Positions 43,906-52,555 of a stretch of DNA of 64,000 bases are shown one piece after another. How positions within the stretch are numbered: position 1 is the first letter of the stretch; every line of letters begins with the position of its first letter. The notes beneath the pieces were generated by a model. That model ran no database searches and was not told the origin of the DNA. It saw nothing but the letters and a program-made list of their open reading frames with translations. The position numbers and the translations under genes were made by a program. The stretch comes from Actinoplanes aureus (GTDB lineage: Bacteria; Actinomycetota; Actinomycetes; Mycobacteriales; Micromonosporaceae). The stretch covers positions 124,001 through 188,000 of the forward strand of contig NZ_JADQTO010000006.1 in NCBI RefSeq assembly GCF_015704865.1. Direction: 5' to 3'.

Positions 43906-44979
43906 ATGCCCACTAACTCGTTCGTTCACGACACGCTCGGCCAGCGGGTTGTCCTGGAGGCCGGCGGAGCGGCGAAGAACCTCGCCGCCGAGGTGTCCCG
44001 GCTCGGCGCGGACCGCATCATGCTCATCGCGTCCGACGCCGAGGCCGATCTCGCCGACCGGGTCGCCGCGGGCCTGCCGGTCGCGCTGCGCTGGACCGAG
44101 GTGATCCAGCACGTGCCGGTCGAACTGGCCGAGCGGGCCCGGGAAGCGGCGGCTTCCGCCGCCGTGGACCTGCTGGTCCCGGTGGGTGGCGGGTCGACGA
44201 CCGGGCTGGCCAAGGCCATCGCCCTGAGCGCCCGGGTGCCGATCGTCGCGGTGCCGACGACGTACGCCGGGAGCGAGGCGACCGCCGTGTGGGGCCTGAC
44301 CGAGGGCCGGCACAAGACGACCGGTGTGCACCCCTCGGTGCTGCCGGTGACGGTCGTCTACGACTCGACGCTGACGCTCTCGCTGCCGGTCGGCCTGTCG
44401 GTGGCGTCCGGGTTCAACGCGCTGGCGCACTGCGTCGACTCGATGTGGGCGTCCGGCAGTGACCCGATCAACCGGACGCTCGCGCTGGAGGGAATCCGGG
44501 TGCTGGCCGCGGGCCTGCCCAAGGTCGTGGCGGACCCGTCCGGCATCGAGGGGCGCGACGAGTGCCTGTACGGGGCGTACCTCTCGGCGGTGGCGTTCGC
44601 ATCGGCCGGTTCCGGGCTGCATCACAAGATCTGCCACGTGCTCGGCGGCACCTACAACCTGCCGCACGCCGAGACCCACGCCGTCGTTCTGCCGCATGTG
44701 CTGGCGTTGAACGCTCCGGCCGTACCGGAGATCGGTCTGCGCATCGGCCGGGCCCTGGGCGGCGATGAGCCGGTCGCGGCGCTGGAGCGGCTGCGTGCGT
44801 CGGTGGGAGCGCCGCGGGCGCTCAAGGATGCCGGCTTCGACGAGGCCGACATCCGGGACGCGGCCGCCCGCATCCTGCCGGTCGTGCCGCCGTCCAACCC
44901 GGGGCCGGTCGATCGGCGGGTTCTGGAGGCTCTGCTCCGGGCGGCGTGGGCGGGCGAAACGCCGGTGGGTGCCGCATGA
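43906..44979 (+). CDS. Maleylacetate reductase
   Basis: A 357-residue iron-alcohol-dehydrogenase-family enzyme reducing maleylacetate to 3-oxoadipate with NAD(P)H. Seen are [15 protein letters not shown] (nucleotide site), [31 protein letters not shown] and [20 protein letters not shown], whose His residues replace the iron ligands in maleylacetate reductases. ATG 43906 has GGGAGG upstream. It takes the product of the dioxygenase encoded next, so the two make the lower hydroxyquinol pathway. Confidence 0.94.
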   Translation: MPTNSFVHDTLGQRVVLEAGGAAKNLAAEVSRLGADRIMLIASDAEADLADRVAAGLPVALRWTEVIQHVPVELAERAREAAASAAVDLLVPVGGGSTTGLAKAIALSARVPIVAVPTTYAGSEATAVWGLTEGRHKTTGVHPSVLPVTVVYDSTLTLSLPVGLSVASGFNALAHCVDSMWASGSDPINRTLALEGIRVLAAGLPKVVADPSGIEGRDECLYGAYLSAVAFASAGSGLHHKICHVLGGTYNLPHAETHAVVLPHVLALNAPAVPEIGLRIGRALGGDEPVAALERLRASVGAPRALKDAGFDEADIRDAAARILPVVPPSNPGPVDRRVLEALLRAAWAGETPVGAA

Positions 44980-45986
44980 CCGCTTCGTCGAGCCCTGTCT
45001 CTTCGTCTGGCGCTGTCTCTTCGTCTGGCGCTGTCTCTTCGTCTGGCGCTGTCTCTTCGTCTGGCGCTGCTTCTTCGTCTGGCGCTGCTTCCGTGGGGTC
45101 CGCCGTCTCTCCTGAGCAGGTCGCTCGTGAGGAGGCTCTCGTTCGCGAGGTGGTGGCGTCGTTCGGCGGTGCCTCCTCGGATCGGCTCCGGGAGTTGCTC
45201 ACCTCGCTGACCCGGCATCTGCACGGGTTCGTGCGAGAGACCCGGCTCACCGGGGCGGAGTGGGAGGCGGCCATCGGGTTCCTGACCCGGTGCGGCGCGA
45301 TCACCGACGACAAGCGGCAGGAGTTCATCCTGCTCAGCGATGTGCTCGGCGTGTCCATGCAGACGATCGCGATCAACAACGCGGCCCAGAGCCAGGATCA
45401 TGCTGACGCGACGGAGGCGACCGTGCTTGGGCCGTTCTTCGTGGCGGACTCACCGGAGGTGCCGCTCGGCGGTGACATCGCCGGCGGCGCGGCGGGCCGG
45501 CCGTGCTGGGTGGAGGGGACGGTCACCGACACCGGCGGCAACCCGGTCGCCGGGGCGCGGATCGAGGTGTGGGAGGCCGACGAGGACGGGTTCTACGACG
45601 TCCAGTACGCCGACGACCGGGTCGCGGCGCGGGGGCATCTGTTCAGCGACGCGGACGGGCGGTACGCGTTCTGGGGTGTGACGCCGACGCCGTACCCGAT
45701 CCCGGACGACGGGCCGGTGGGCGACCTGCTCAGAGCGGCCGGCCGGTCGCCGATGAGGGCCTCGCACCTGCACTTCATGGTCACCGCGCCCGGTCTGCAC
45801 ACGCTTGTCACGCACATCTTCGTCCGGGGATGCGAGCACCTTGCCACCGACAGCGTGTTCGGCGTGAAAGAGTCGCTGATCAAGGACTTTGTCGGGCAGC
45901 CGGCCGGCACGCCGGGGCCGGACGGGCGGGTCGTTGACGGGCCGTGGACGCGTACCCGCTTCGACATCGTGCTGGCGGCGTCTTGA
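44976..45986 (+). CDS. Hydroxyquinol 1,2-dioxygenase (intradiol)
   Basis: A 336-residue non-haem Fe(III) intradiol dioxygenase that opens hydroxyquinol to maleylacetate. After the helical N-domain ([20 protein letters not shown]) the metal ligands are visible: Tyr in DGFYDVQY, Tyr in [11 protein letters not shown], and two His in RASHLHFMV. The context with maleylacetate reductase favours hydroxyquinol over catechol. The start overlaps the reductase stop (ATGA). The first ~45 residues are SSSGAV repeats from an 18-bp array, foreign to the family. Confidence 0.92.
   Translation: MTASSSPVSSSGAVSSSGAVSSSGAVSSSGAASSSGAASVGSAVSPEQVAREEALVREVVASFGGASSDRLRELLTSLTRHLHGFVRETRLTGAEWEAAIGFLTRCGAITDDKRQEFILLSDVLGVSMQTIAINNAAQSQDHADATEATVLGPFFVADSPEVPLGGDIAGGAAGRPCWVEGTVTDTGGNPVAGARIEVWEADEDGFYDVQYADDRVAARGHLFSDADGRYAFWGVTPTPYPIPDDGPVGDLLRAAGRSPMRASHLHFMVTAPGLHTLVTHIFVRGCEHLATDSVFGVKESLIKDFVGQPAGTPGPDGRVVDGPWTRTRFDIVLAAS
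45000..45089 (+). repeat. 18-bp in-frame tandem repeat x5
   Basis: TCTTCGTCTGGCGCTGTC occurs three times exactly and twice ending in CT instead of TC. It encodes [12 protein letters not shown] at the N-terminus of the dioxygenase. Confidence 0.97.
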
Positions 45987-45991
45987 TGAGG

Positions 45992-46005
45992 GCCCTTTTT
46001 TGGGC
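45992..46005 (+). terminator. Possible terminator of the catabolic operon
   Basis: GCCC-TTTTTT-GGGC lies 6 bases after the dioxygenase stop. The stem is only 4 bp, so termination is uncertain. Confidence 0.4.
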
Positions 46006-46154
46006 ACAGCCGGCGCTGATCCGAGCTAACGGTCAATCTCCTCTTTTCGGACCCGGCGGCTCTTTTCCGATGACCGGGTCCGATGTCGGATCGAATTATG
46101 TAACAGCGGCGATGTAGGTTACCGATCGCCGAATCGATCAGGGGAGTGGTAATC

Positions 46155-47210
46155 GTGACGACGTCCGTGGAACGGACACAGTCCACGGCGATGGGGACCG
46201 TATCGTTCACCGCGCGCGAGCGGTGGGTGCTGCTGGTCGCCAGCGCCTGGCTGGTCATCGGGTTGCAACTGGACGCGTACGCCCACGCCACCATGCCAGA
46301 GCTGGAAACCTTCTGGACGCCGTGGCACGGCGTCCTCTACTCCGGCATCGCCGCCTCCGGGTTCACCCTGCTCTGGATCATGCGGTCCCGGCTGCCCGGC
46401 ATCCCGACGTACCGCTCCCTGCTGGCCCTGCCGAACGCGTTGCGCATCCCGCTCGCCGGCATGGCGTTCCTGCTAGTCGGCGGCGGCGTGGACACCCTCT
46501 GGCACAACATCTTCGGCATCGAACGTGACATGGAGATCTTCGTCAGCCCCAGCCACGAGTTCATCATCCTCGGCATGGCGCTGGTCGCGATGGGCCCGAC
46601 GCTGATGCTCGCCACCGGCCCCGAGCGCCGGCTCGGCATCGGCGGAAGTCTCCTGGTCGGCGTCTCCACGCTGTTCTCGGTGCTGCCGGTGCACATCTAC
46701 TCGCTGCACGCCTCGTCGATCGGCTTCCGCCACCTGGGCAGCGGCCAGGACCCGGTACCGGTCTTCTCGCCCGACGCGCAGCTCATCCACGGGTACGTCT
46801 TCAGCACGATCCTCCTCCTGCTGCCATTCGTGATCATCGGCCGGCGCTGGCCGTTGCCGGTCGGCCTGCCCGCCATCCTCGTCGCCGTCATAGCCGTGCT
46901 CATGCACCTGATGTTCGACTCGCAGGACGCCTGGTGGCCGGCCCTCACCGTGGCCGCCGCAGCCGTGGCGATCGAGATCGTGCTGCGCCTGGTAACACCG
47001 CTGATCAAGACGACGGCCAACGTCCATTGGATCCTGCTCGGCCTGATCGCCCCGCCCGCGATATGGGGCGCTGTGCTGCTGGTCGGCAAGATCCAGACGG
47101 GCAGCACCGGTTTCAACATCCACATGGTCACCGGCTTGCTCACGCTGACCGCGATGACCGGCGTAGCGACCGTACTCGTAGCCCGCAGCGTCCAGCACTT
47201 GCCGGAGTGA
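46155..47210 (+). CDS. His-rich polytopic membrane protein, unknown
   Basis: A ~351-residue integral membrane protein not assigned to a named family. It has many hydrophobic helices with His and acidic residues at helix ends: LQLDAYAHATMPE, TPWHGVLYSG, DTLWHNIFGIERDME, SPSHEFIILG, VHIYSLHASS, LIHGYVFST and LMHLMFDSQD. The clustering of His in the membrane suggests metal binding (inference). GTG 46155 is 8 bases after AGGGGAG. It is the first of four genes joined by 4-bp overlaps with a cupredoxin-like lipoprotein, so a copper-linked membrane complex is the best guess. Confidence 0.8.
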   Translation: MTTSVERTQSTAMGTVSFTARERWVLLVASAWLVIGLQLDAYAHATMPELETFWTPWHGVLYSGIAASGFTLLWIMRSRLPGIPTYRSLLALPNALRIPLAGMAFLLVGGGVDTLWHNIFGIERDMEIFVSPSHEFIILGMALVAMGPTLMLATGPERRLGIGGSLLVGVSTLFSVLPVHIYSLHASSIGFRHLGSGQDPVPVFSPDAQLIHGYVFSTILLLLPFVIIGRRWPLPVGLPAILVAVIAVLMHLMFDSQDAWWPALTVAAAAVAIEIVLRLVTPLIKTTANVHWILLGLIAPPAIWGAVLLVGKIQTGSTGFNIHMVTGLLTLTAMTGVATVLVARSVQHLPE

Positions 47211-48217
47211 CCACCCTGCACAGACCCGGCCCGCGTCAGCTCGGCGGGTCGCAGCTCGGTCCGTCTCGGCTCGGCCCGTCTCGGCTCGGTCCCAGTCAGC
47301 TCGCCTCGCTGGCTGCTCGCCTTCGGCGTTTGCTGGGCCGGATCGGTCTGACGCTGCTCGTAGCAGGCGGCATGCTGGTCGCTACCTCGGCGCCGGCCGC
47401 TGCCCACGCGGGTGGTCTCACCGCCACCGACTCGCGCGGCCGGATCGTGGCGGTGACGCCTGCGGTGAGCGGTCTGGAGGTGACCGCGATCGAGGGCGGC
47501 GCCCGGCTGCGGCTGCGCAACGGCACGGCGGGCCCGGTCACCGTGGGCGCCGGTGGAGGAACGGCGACGCCGGCGACGGTCTCGCCCGGTGACGAGCTGA
47601 CCTGGATCGACGAGCGGGCCACGCCGGACGGGCGTACTGTCGCGGCCGGCGAGACCGTGCCGTGGACGGTCCCGCTCGACGTGAACGGCGGGACGGTCAC
47701 GATCACCGGGGAGCTGATCGGCGAGCGACCGCCCGTACCAGCGCTGTGGTGGGCGGCGACCGCGGTCATCGCGGTGGCGCTGGTGCTGCTGGCGCGGCGG
47801 CTGCGTCGCGCGGATCTGCTGCTCGCGGCCGCCGGGGCCGTCGCCGCAGGGGCCTCCATCGCGCACGTGGCCGGCTCGACGCTCGCGGTGGAATCGGCGC
47901 CGCTCGCCGGGACGTTCCTCAGCGCTGCCGGAATCAACCTCCTGGCGTGGCCGCTGATCATCGGCGGTGCCGTCACAGCGCTGCGTGGCCGGGCGGCCGG
48001 GGTGCTGGCCGTCTGCGGGGGAGCGGCCCTGACCGCGGTCTTCGTGCTGCCCGACGTGACGTCCTTCCACCGCCCGGTACTGCCGTTCGCCGGCCCCGCA
48101 GACGCCGAGCGCCTCTTGGTGGCGCTCGCGCTCGGCCTCGGCGCCGCGGTCGCGGTGGCCGGCGCGGGCGTCCTGCGCACCTTGGCGGGCGAGGCCGCCA
48201 AGCAGGAGCAGCGGTGA
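47207..48217 (+). CDS. Exported domain plus membrane helices, CopC-like N-terminus
   Basis: A ~336-residue protein. After a repeat-built leader (LGPSRLGPSRLGPSQL) and a signal helix ending SAPAAA, the predicted mature chain begins HAGGLTATDSRGRI, which recalls CopC-type copper proteins whose N-terminal His binds Cu. A beta-rich extracytoplasmic domain of ~110 residues follows (EVTAIEGGARLRLRNGTAG, TWIDERATPDGRTVAAGE), then several membrane helices. The GTG overlaps the previous stop by 4 bp. Whether signal cleavage exposes the His is an inference. Confidence 0.75.
   Translation: MTTLHRPGPRQLGGSQLGPSRLGPSRLGPSQLASLAARLRRLLGRIGLTLLVAGGMLVATSAPAAAHAGGLTATDSRGRIVAVTPAVSGLEVTAIEGGARLRLRNGTAGPVTVGAGGGTATPATVSPGDELTWIDERATPDGRTVAAGETVPWTVPLDVNGGTVTITGELIGERPPVPALWWAATAVIAVALVLLARRLRRADLLLAAAGAVAAGASIAHVAGSTLAVESAPLAGTFLSAAGINLLAWPLIIGGAVTALRGRAAGVLAVCGGAALTAVFVLPDVTSFHRPVLPFAGPADAERLLVALALGLGAAVAVAGAGVLRTLAGEAAKQEQR
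47237..47311 (+). repeat. 15-bp in-frame tandem repeat x5
   Basis: Units related to CGGCTCGGTCCGTCT follow in 15-bp steps and encode QLGGS, QLGPS, RLGPS, RLGPS and QLASL ahead of the signal helix. Confidence 0.9.
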
Positions 48218-48693
48218 CGAGACCCGCGTCCCACGTCAGGCCTGCCAGGAGCGCTTCCGCCCTGCGTGTCCGGGCTTTGGGTGTCGGGGCTTTGGCTGTC
48301 AGGGCTTTGCGTGTCCTGGATTTGCCTGTCCGGGCTCTGCTTGGCGCGCTGCTTGCCGGCCTCTCGCTTGCGGGCTGCGCCCAGCCTGACCCCACACACT
48401 CCGCGCCCGCCGCCTGCGGCTCCGCCGCGCCGAACGCCGTCCCGGTCGACGCCGCTTTGCGGAATGGGCGTGCCGACCCGGAGCCCCACCGGGTCGAGAT
48501 TCCGGTGAACAGCCCGGTCCTGCTCGGGGTCACCAGCGACGTAGCAGCGGAGGTGCACGTCCACGGCTACGACCTGGTGTATCCCGTGCGACCCGGTAGC
48601 CCCGCCTGCGTACTCTTCGTCGCCGGCCGAACCGGTGTCTTCGACGTCGAGGCGCATCCCGAGATCCTGCTCCTCCAACTCGAGGTCCGGTGA
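48214..48693 (+). CDS. Cupredoxin-like lipoprotein
   Basis: A 159-residue exported protein. The lipobox is LSLAGC; the mature part is a cupredoxin-type beta sandwich with VAAEVHVHGYDLVYPV and GRTGVFDVEAHPEILLLQLE, the pattern of actinobacterial cupredoxin_1/EfeO-like domains, with two or three His as possible metal ligands; the usual type 1 Cys is not in place. The leader before the hydrophobic helix is a run of RALxV units from a 15-bp repeat, giving an unusually long and basic n-region. It overlaps both neighbours by 4 bp. Confidence 0.82.
   Translation: MTRPASHVRPARSASALRVRALGVGALAVRALRVLDLPVRALLGALLAGLSLAGCAQPDPTHSAPAACGSAAPNAVPVDAALRNGRADPEPHRVEIPVNSPVLLGVTSDVAAEVHVHGYDLVYPVRPGSPACVLFVAGRTGVFDVEAHPEILLLQLEVR
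48271..48345 (+). repeat. 15-bp in-frame tandem repeat x5
   Basis: CGGGCTTTGGGTGTC and four variants follow in phase and encode RALGV, GALAV, RALRV, LDLPV and RALLG in the n-region of the lipoprotein signal. Confidence 0.92.
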
Positions 48694-50066
48694 CGGCGGC
48701 GCGAGGTCCGGTGCAGGCTGGATCGCTGGGCGAGGCCGATGCGACGGGCGTACTCGCTCATGGTGTCGGCAGCTCCGCCGACCTGCCGCTGCCGCTCGAC
48801 CTGGTCCTCCAGGCCGGGGCCGCCACTGTCGTGCTGTCCTTTCTCGTCTCGGCCCTCTGGTGGCGCGAGCCGCGGCTGGTGGCCGCCGAGCCGCGGCCGC
48901 CGCGGGCGAGCCGGTGGGTGCGATTCGCCGTGCTCGCCCTCGCCCTGTACCTCGTCGGCAACGCGTTCCTCGGACCGCGAGGACCGGAGAACCCAGCGGC
49001 GCACGCGGTGTTCGTCTGGCTCTGGGTGGGCCTGATCCCGCTCAGCGTCGTGTTCGGCCCGGTGTGGCGGACGATCAACCCGCTGCGCACCCTCTACGCC
49101 CTGCTGCGCGGGCTTCTCGGGACCCGTCTCTTCGGCGGTAGGCGGCTGCCGGCGGGCGGGCTGCGCCCGCTGCCGCCGGGCAGCTCGGCGGGGACCTGGC
49201 CGGCCGCGGCGTACCTGCTGGGCTTCGTCTGGTTCGAGCTGGCCGCGCCCCATCATGGCGATCCGGTCGCGGTGGGCGTTTTTCTTTTGGGGTACGCCGG
49301 TACGCAGCTCGCCTTCGCCACGGTACGCGGGGAGGAGTGGTTCGCCCGGGGCGACTGCTTCGAGGTCTACTCGGAACTGGCCGGGCGGCTCAGTCCACTC
49401 CAGCCCAGCCCAGTGCAGCCCAGCTCAGTGCAGCCCAGCTCAGTGCAGCCCAGCCCGGCTCGGTTCGGCCCCGCCCGGTTCGGCGCGGTGCGGTGGCTGA
49501 GGCCGCTCTCCGGACTCGCCGCGCCCCTGCCGGCGGGGGCGGGCGTGGCCGCCTTCCTCGCCATCTGGTGGGGTTCGACGGTCTTCGACAGTGCTTCCGC
49601 GTCGCCGTTCTGGGCGGGATTCGTGCAGCGTGCCGGTCTCCCGGTGCTGTGGGCGACCGCCGGACTCGTCGGGTTCTGTGCGCTGGTGTTCGCGGCGGTC
49701 CGATGGACGGCGGGCCGGCTGGACGTCACCGCGTCGCTGATTCCGATCGCCGTCGGGTACACCCTCGCCCACTACCTCTCCTTGTTGCTGGTGGAGGGTC
49801 CGCGCGGCGTGTTGCTGCTGCTCCAGCAATGGGGGATCGGGGCCGGGGCGCGGTGGGATGTGGTACCGGTCCCCGAGGTGATCGCCGGAGCTCAGATTGC
49901 GCTGATCCTGATCGGACATGTCCTCGGCGTGGTGATCGCGCACGACCGGGCTCTCGCCGCTGATCCAGGTCGGCCGCCGCTAGCCGTTCTGGCGGACGAA
50001 CTGCCGATGGTGCTGTTCATGATCGCCTGCACCTGGGCCGGCTTGTTCCTCCTGTTCGTCCGCTGA
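48690..50066 (+). CDS. Polytopic membrane protein with AHGVG...DLP motif
   Basis: A 458-residue integral membrane protein. Near its N-terminus is VLAHGVGSSADLPLPLDLVL, a motif I recall from actinobacterial membrane proteins sometimes labelled fenitrothion-hydrolase-like (from memory, low certainty). Many helices follow, with polar/His points such as AAPHHGDP, GYTLAHYLSLLL and VVIAHDRALA. A cytoplasmic loop carries PVQPSSVQPS repeats. It starts in the stop of the cupredoxin gene. It may be the membrane partner or catalytic subunit of the presumed copper complex. Confidence 0.75.
   Translation: MTAARGPVQAGSLGEADATGVLAHGVGSSADLPLPLDLVLQAGAATVVLSFLVSALWWREPRLVAAEPRPPRASRWVRFAVLALALYLVGNAFLGPRGPENPAAHAVFVWLWVGLIPLSVVFGPVWRTINPLRTLYALLRGLLGTRLFGGRRLPAGGLRPLPPGSSAGTWPAAAYLLGFVWFELAAPHHGDPVAVGVFLLGYAGTQLAFATVRGEEWFARGDCFEVYSELAGRLSPLQPSPVQPSSVQPSSVQPSPARFGPARFGAVRWLRPLSGLAAPLPAGAGVAAFLAIWWGSTVFDSASASPFWAGFVQRAGLPVLWATAGLVGFCALVFAAVRWTAGRLDVTASLIPIAVGYTLAHYLSLLLVEGPRGVLLLLQQWGIGAGARWDVVPVPEVIAGAQIALILIGHVLGVVIAHDRALAADPGRPPLAVLADELPMVLFMIACTWAGLFLLFVR
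49391..49450 (+). repeat. 15-bp in-frame tandem repeat x4
   Basis: CAGCTCAGTGCAGCC and three near copies encode SPLQP, SPVQP, SSVQP and SSVQP in a loop between membrane helices; unlike most arrays here, it is in the middle of a gene. Confidence 0.93.
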
Positions 50067-50097
50067 AACTCGCCCCTTCCCGCTTCCGGATGGGATT

Positions 50098-50127
50098 GAG
50101 AAGAACTCTTTGCATTGATATCTTCTC
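50098..50127 (+). promoter_or_regulatory. ArsR-type operator and leaderless promoter
   Basis: GAGAAGA (50098-50104) and TCTTCTC (50121-50127) are perfect 7-bp arms 16 bp apart. TGATAT (50116-50121) is a -10 box 9 bases before the ATG at 50131, which has no ribosome site. Binding would block transcription of the regulator-MFS operon. Confidence 0.65.
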
Positions 50128-50130
50128 ATC

Positions 50131-50700
50131 ATGCCGGAACCTGAGCCGCGCCTCCTGACCGACGTCGACTCGCTCAAAGCTCTCGCCCACCCGCTGCGCC
50201 AGCAGATGCTGGCCCAGTTGCAGCGCCACGGATCAGCCACGTCCGCCGACCTGGCCGCCCGGTTCGGCGCGGATCGCGGCGCCACCAGCTATCACCTGCG
50301 CCAGCTCGCCCGCTACGGATTCATCGAGGAGGACACCGGACGCTCGGCCGGGCGCCGCCGGTACTGGCGGGCGATCCCGCAGGATCTGCGGCTGCCGCGC
50401 GGCCCGGCCGATCCCGAGGTGGCCGCCGTGGCGGACGAGATCGGCCGGCTGTGGCTGGAGCGGTCCGAGCGTGACCTCCGTGGCTACCTCGCGGACCGGC
50501 CGGCCTTCGGTGAGTTCGCCGCCGCGGCCATGCACTCCTTCGGTACCACCGTGCTGACCGCCGAGGAGCTTGCCCGGTTCGGCGAGGAGTACATGAGCTT
50601 CCTGAAGCGCTGGAACCGCACACCCGCCGAAGCGCCCGCGGACAGCCGGACCATCACCGTGGTCTTCCATGCCTTCCCGGCGCCGGGCGCGGAGTCATGA
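50131..50700 (+). CDS. ArsR-like winged-helix regulator
   Basis: A 189-residue regulator: SLKALAHPLRQQMLAQLQRH, SATSADLAARFGADRGATSY followed by HLRQLARYGFIEED is an ArsR/HTH_20 winged helix. The C-terminal half is helical and may sense a ligand. Its gene overlaps the following MFS gene by 4 bp, so it probably controls that exporter and itself via the inverted repeat at its promoter. Confidence 0.9.
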   Translation: MPEPEPRLLTDVDSLKALAHPLRQQMLAQLQRHGSATSADLAARFGADRGATSYHLRQLARYGFIEEDTGRSAGRRRYWRAIPQDLRLPRGPADPEVAAVADEIGRLWLERSERDLRGYLADRPAFGEFAAAAMHSFGTTVLTAEELARFGEEYMSFLKRWNRTPAEAPADSRTITVVFHAFPAPGAES

Positions 50701-52058
50701 CCGCCACCACGGAGCGGCCTTCGCTCTGGCGCAACCGGGACTTCACCCTGCTCTGGAGCGGTCAGGTCATCTCCAACCTGGGCGCCGCGATCAGCGGGAC
50801 GGCGATGCCGCTGCTGGTCCTGGGCATCACCGGCTCGCCCACCGACGCCGGTCTGGTCGGTGCGGCCGGCACGCTGCCGCACCTGATCGCCAGTCTGCCG
50901 GCCGGCCCGGTCGTGGACCGCTGGGACCGCCGCCGGCTCATGATCGTGGCCGAGGTGGTCGCCGGGTTCGCGCTGCTCATCGTGCCGCTCGCCCTGTGGT
51001 CCGGTTTGCTGGGTGCCGAGCCCGCCAGCGCTCACCCGTTCAGCTCCCCATCGCTTAGTACCGCGTTGCTGTGCCTGGTCGCCTTCGTCCAGGGGCTCTG
51101 CTTCGTCTTCTTCGGCCTGGCCGAACGCGCCGCCCTCCCGCTGATCGTGCCGGTCGCCGTGCTGCCGACCGCGATCGCGCACAACGAGGCCCGCGGCCGG
51201 GGCGCCGCTCTGGCCGGCCCACCACTCGGCGGCCTGCTCTTCGGTATCGACCGGTCCCTCCCGTTCCTGGCCGACGGATTCTCCTACCTGCTCGCCGCGG
51301 GCGCGCTGGTCTTCCTGCGCAGAAACCTGAATCCGCGCAGGGACCCGCACAACGACCTGAGCCAGCGTGACCCGGACGTGCGCGACCCGGGGCTGGGCGT
51401 TCCGGGGCTTCGAGAGCCGGAGGCCGCGAGCATGGAAGCGGCGGAACCGCTGTGGAAGGCGGCTGTCACCGGCCTGCGGTGGATCTGGCGGAATCCGCTG
51501 GTCCGTGCCGCTATCCTGCTGCTCGCGGTCAGCAACCTGGTCTTCCAGGCCCTGGTGCTGGTGATCGTCGTGCTGGCCCGCCAGCAGGGTGCGACGGCCG
51601 GCGGGGTCGGCCTGATGCTGGGTCTCTACAGCGTCGGTGGCCTTCTCGGCGCGCTGGCCGCCGGCCGGTTCCACCGGAACTTCACGCCCCGCACGGTGAT
51701 CGTCGGGATCAACTGGGTCTGGGTCGCGCTGCTGCCGCTGATCGTGCTCACCACGCATCCACTGCAGATCGGGGTGATCGGCGCCGCCTGCGCGTTCGTC
51801 GGCCCGCTCTGGAGCGTCGTGATGGTCACCTACGCGAGCGTCCTGGTCCCCAACCAGCTGCTCGGCCGGGTGATGAGCGCTTCCATGATGCTGACCTGGG
51901 GAGTCATGCCGATCGCGTCGCTCGGCGCTGGTCTTCTGCTCAGCGCGGTCGGCCCGATCGGCTCGGTGTGGGTGCTCGCGGCGGTGATGCTGGCCGCCGC
52001 GGTCGCCGGAACGGCCAGCCGGGCTGTCCGCCGTGCGCCGCCCATGCCTGCCGGATAG
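50697..52058 (+). CDS. MFS exporter (MFS_3 / EntS-like)
   Basis: A 453-residue major facilitator. It begins [20 protein letters not shown], typical of MFS_3 exporters, and has [17 protein letters not shown] as the loop 2-3 motif. The central loop carries imperfect [20 protein letters not shown] repeats. It probably exports a drug or siderophore-like compound. It is translationally coupled to the ArsR-like regulator (ATGA). Confidence 0.92.
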   Translation: MTATTERPSLWRNRDFTLLWSGQVISNLGAAISGTAMPLLVLGITGSPTDAGLVGAAGTLPHLIASLPAGPVVDRWDRRRLMIVAEVVAGFALLIVPLALWSGLLGAEPASAHPFSSPSLSTALLCLVAFVQGLCFVFFGLAERAALPLIVPVAVLPTAIAHNEARGRGAALAGPPLGGLLFGIDRSLPFLADGFSYLLAAGALVFLRRNLNPRRDPHNDLSQRDPDVRDPGLGVPGLREPEAASMEAAEPLWKAAVTGLRWIWRNPLVRAAILLLAVSNLVFQALVLVIVVLARQQGATAGGVGLMLGLYSVGGLLGALAAGRFHRNFTPRTVIVGINWVWVALLPLIVLTTHPLQIGVIGAACAFVGPLWSVVMVTYASVLVPNQLLGRVMSASMMLTWGVMPIASLGAGLLLSAVGPIGSVWVLAAVMLAAAVAGTASRAVRRAPPMPAG

Positions 52059-52429
52059 CGGTCAGACGATCGCTGGGCCGAAGGTGCGGCGGCGCGCAGC
52101 AGGACGGCGAGGTCGTCCTGCTGGCGTCGCACCGCGGCTGTGACTCGCGAGGCTTCGGCGGCGGAGGGCGGTGTGCACGGGATCGTGTGGTCGGCGGCCC
52201 AGGCGGCCAGTTCCATGCTGGTCACCACGTGCCCGGGTGTGCGGGTGGCCAGCGCGTGCACGATCAGTGCCGTCGTCTGCACCAGTACCTGGTGTACCGG
52301 CAGCCCGTGGGGCAGCGCGAGCACCGAGTGGGTCGGCGCGAGCAGGATCGCGGCGCGGCGGGTGGCGGCGTGCCAGCGGCCGGTGTCTCCGGCGGCGACC
52401 TGCTCGGCGTACTCCCAGATGGTCGGCAT
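51830..52429 (-). CDS. Hypothetical protein, 3' part antisense to MFS gene
   Basis: The first ~125 codons (52429 to about 52060) look coding, with high GC at third positions and normal composition ([52 protein letters not shown]). I do not recognise the family. The frame then has no stop until 51830 and runs 229 bp into the antisense of the MFS gene. The true end may be near 52060 with a frameshift, since a TGA lies at 52062 in the next phase. GTG 52459 is an alternative start. Confidence 0.5.
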   Translation of the reverse strand: MPTIWEYAEQVAAGDTGRWHAATRRAAILLAPTHSVLALPHGLPVHQVLVQTTALIVHALATRTPGHVVTSMELAAWAADHTIPCTPPSAAEASRVTAAVRRQQDDLAVLLRAAAPSAQRSSDRYPAGMGGARRTARLAVPATAAASITAASTHTEPIGPTALSRRPAPSDAIGMTPQVSIMEALITRPSSWLGTRTLA

Positions 52430-52493
52430 CGGACGATCGCACCAGTGCGGATGCCGCACAGCAATCCGTCGCAGGGGTGTCGGGGCCGTCCCC

Positions 52494-52509
52494 CGAACGT
52501 GCGGTTTCG
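52494..52509 (+). promoter_or_regulatory. SOS-box-like sequence upstream of lexA
   Basis: CGAAC-GTGCG-GTTTCG resembles the actinobacterial LexA box (CGAAC, 4-base spacer, GTTCG) but has one extra spacer base and one extra T. It lies 47 bp before lexA, where autoregulation is expected. A TAGGGT -10 box lies 7 bases before the ATG. Confidence 0.45.
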
Positions 52510-52555
52510 GTCGCGATTAGTACACCTGATCGAATCTTGCGGTAGGGTGCGTGGC

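Noticed and set aside
22436..45089. Tandem arrays as CRISPR loci
   Set aside because: Units of 10-18 bp lie head-to-tail without unique spacers and no cas genes are present.
52062..52442. 126-codon minus-strand frame ending at a TGA
   Set aside because: Arg/Gly/Pro-rich shadow composition; the neighbouring phase looks coding instead.
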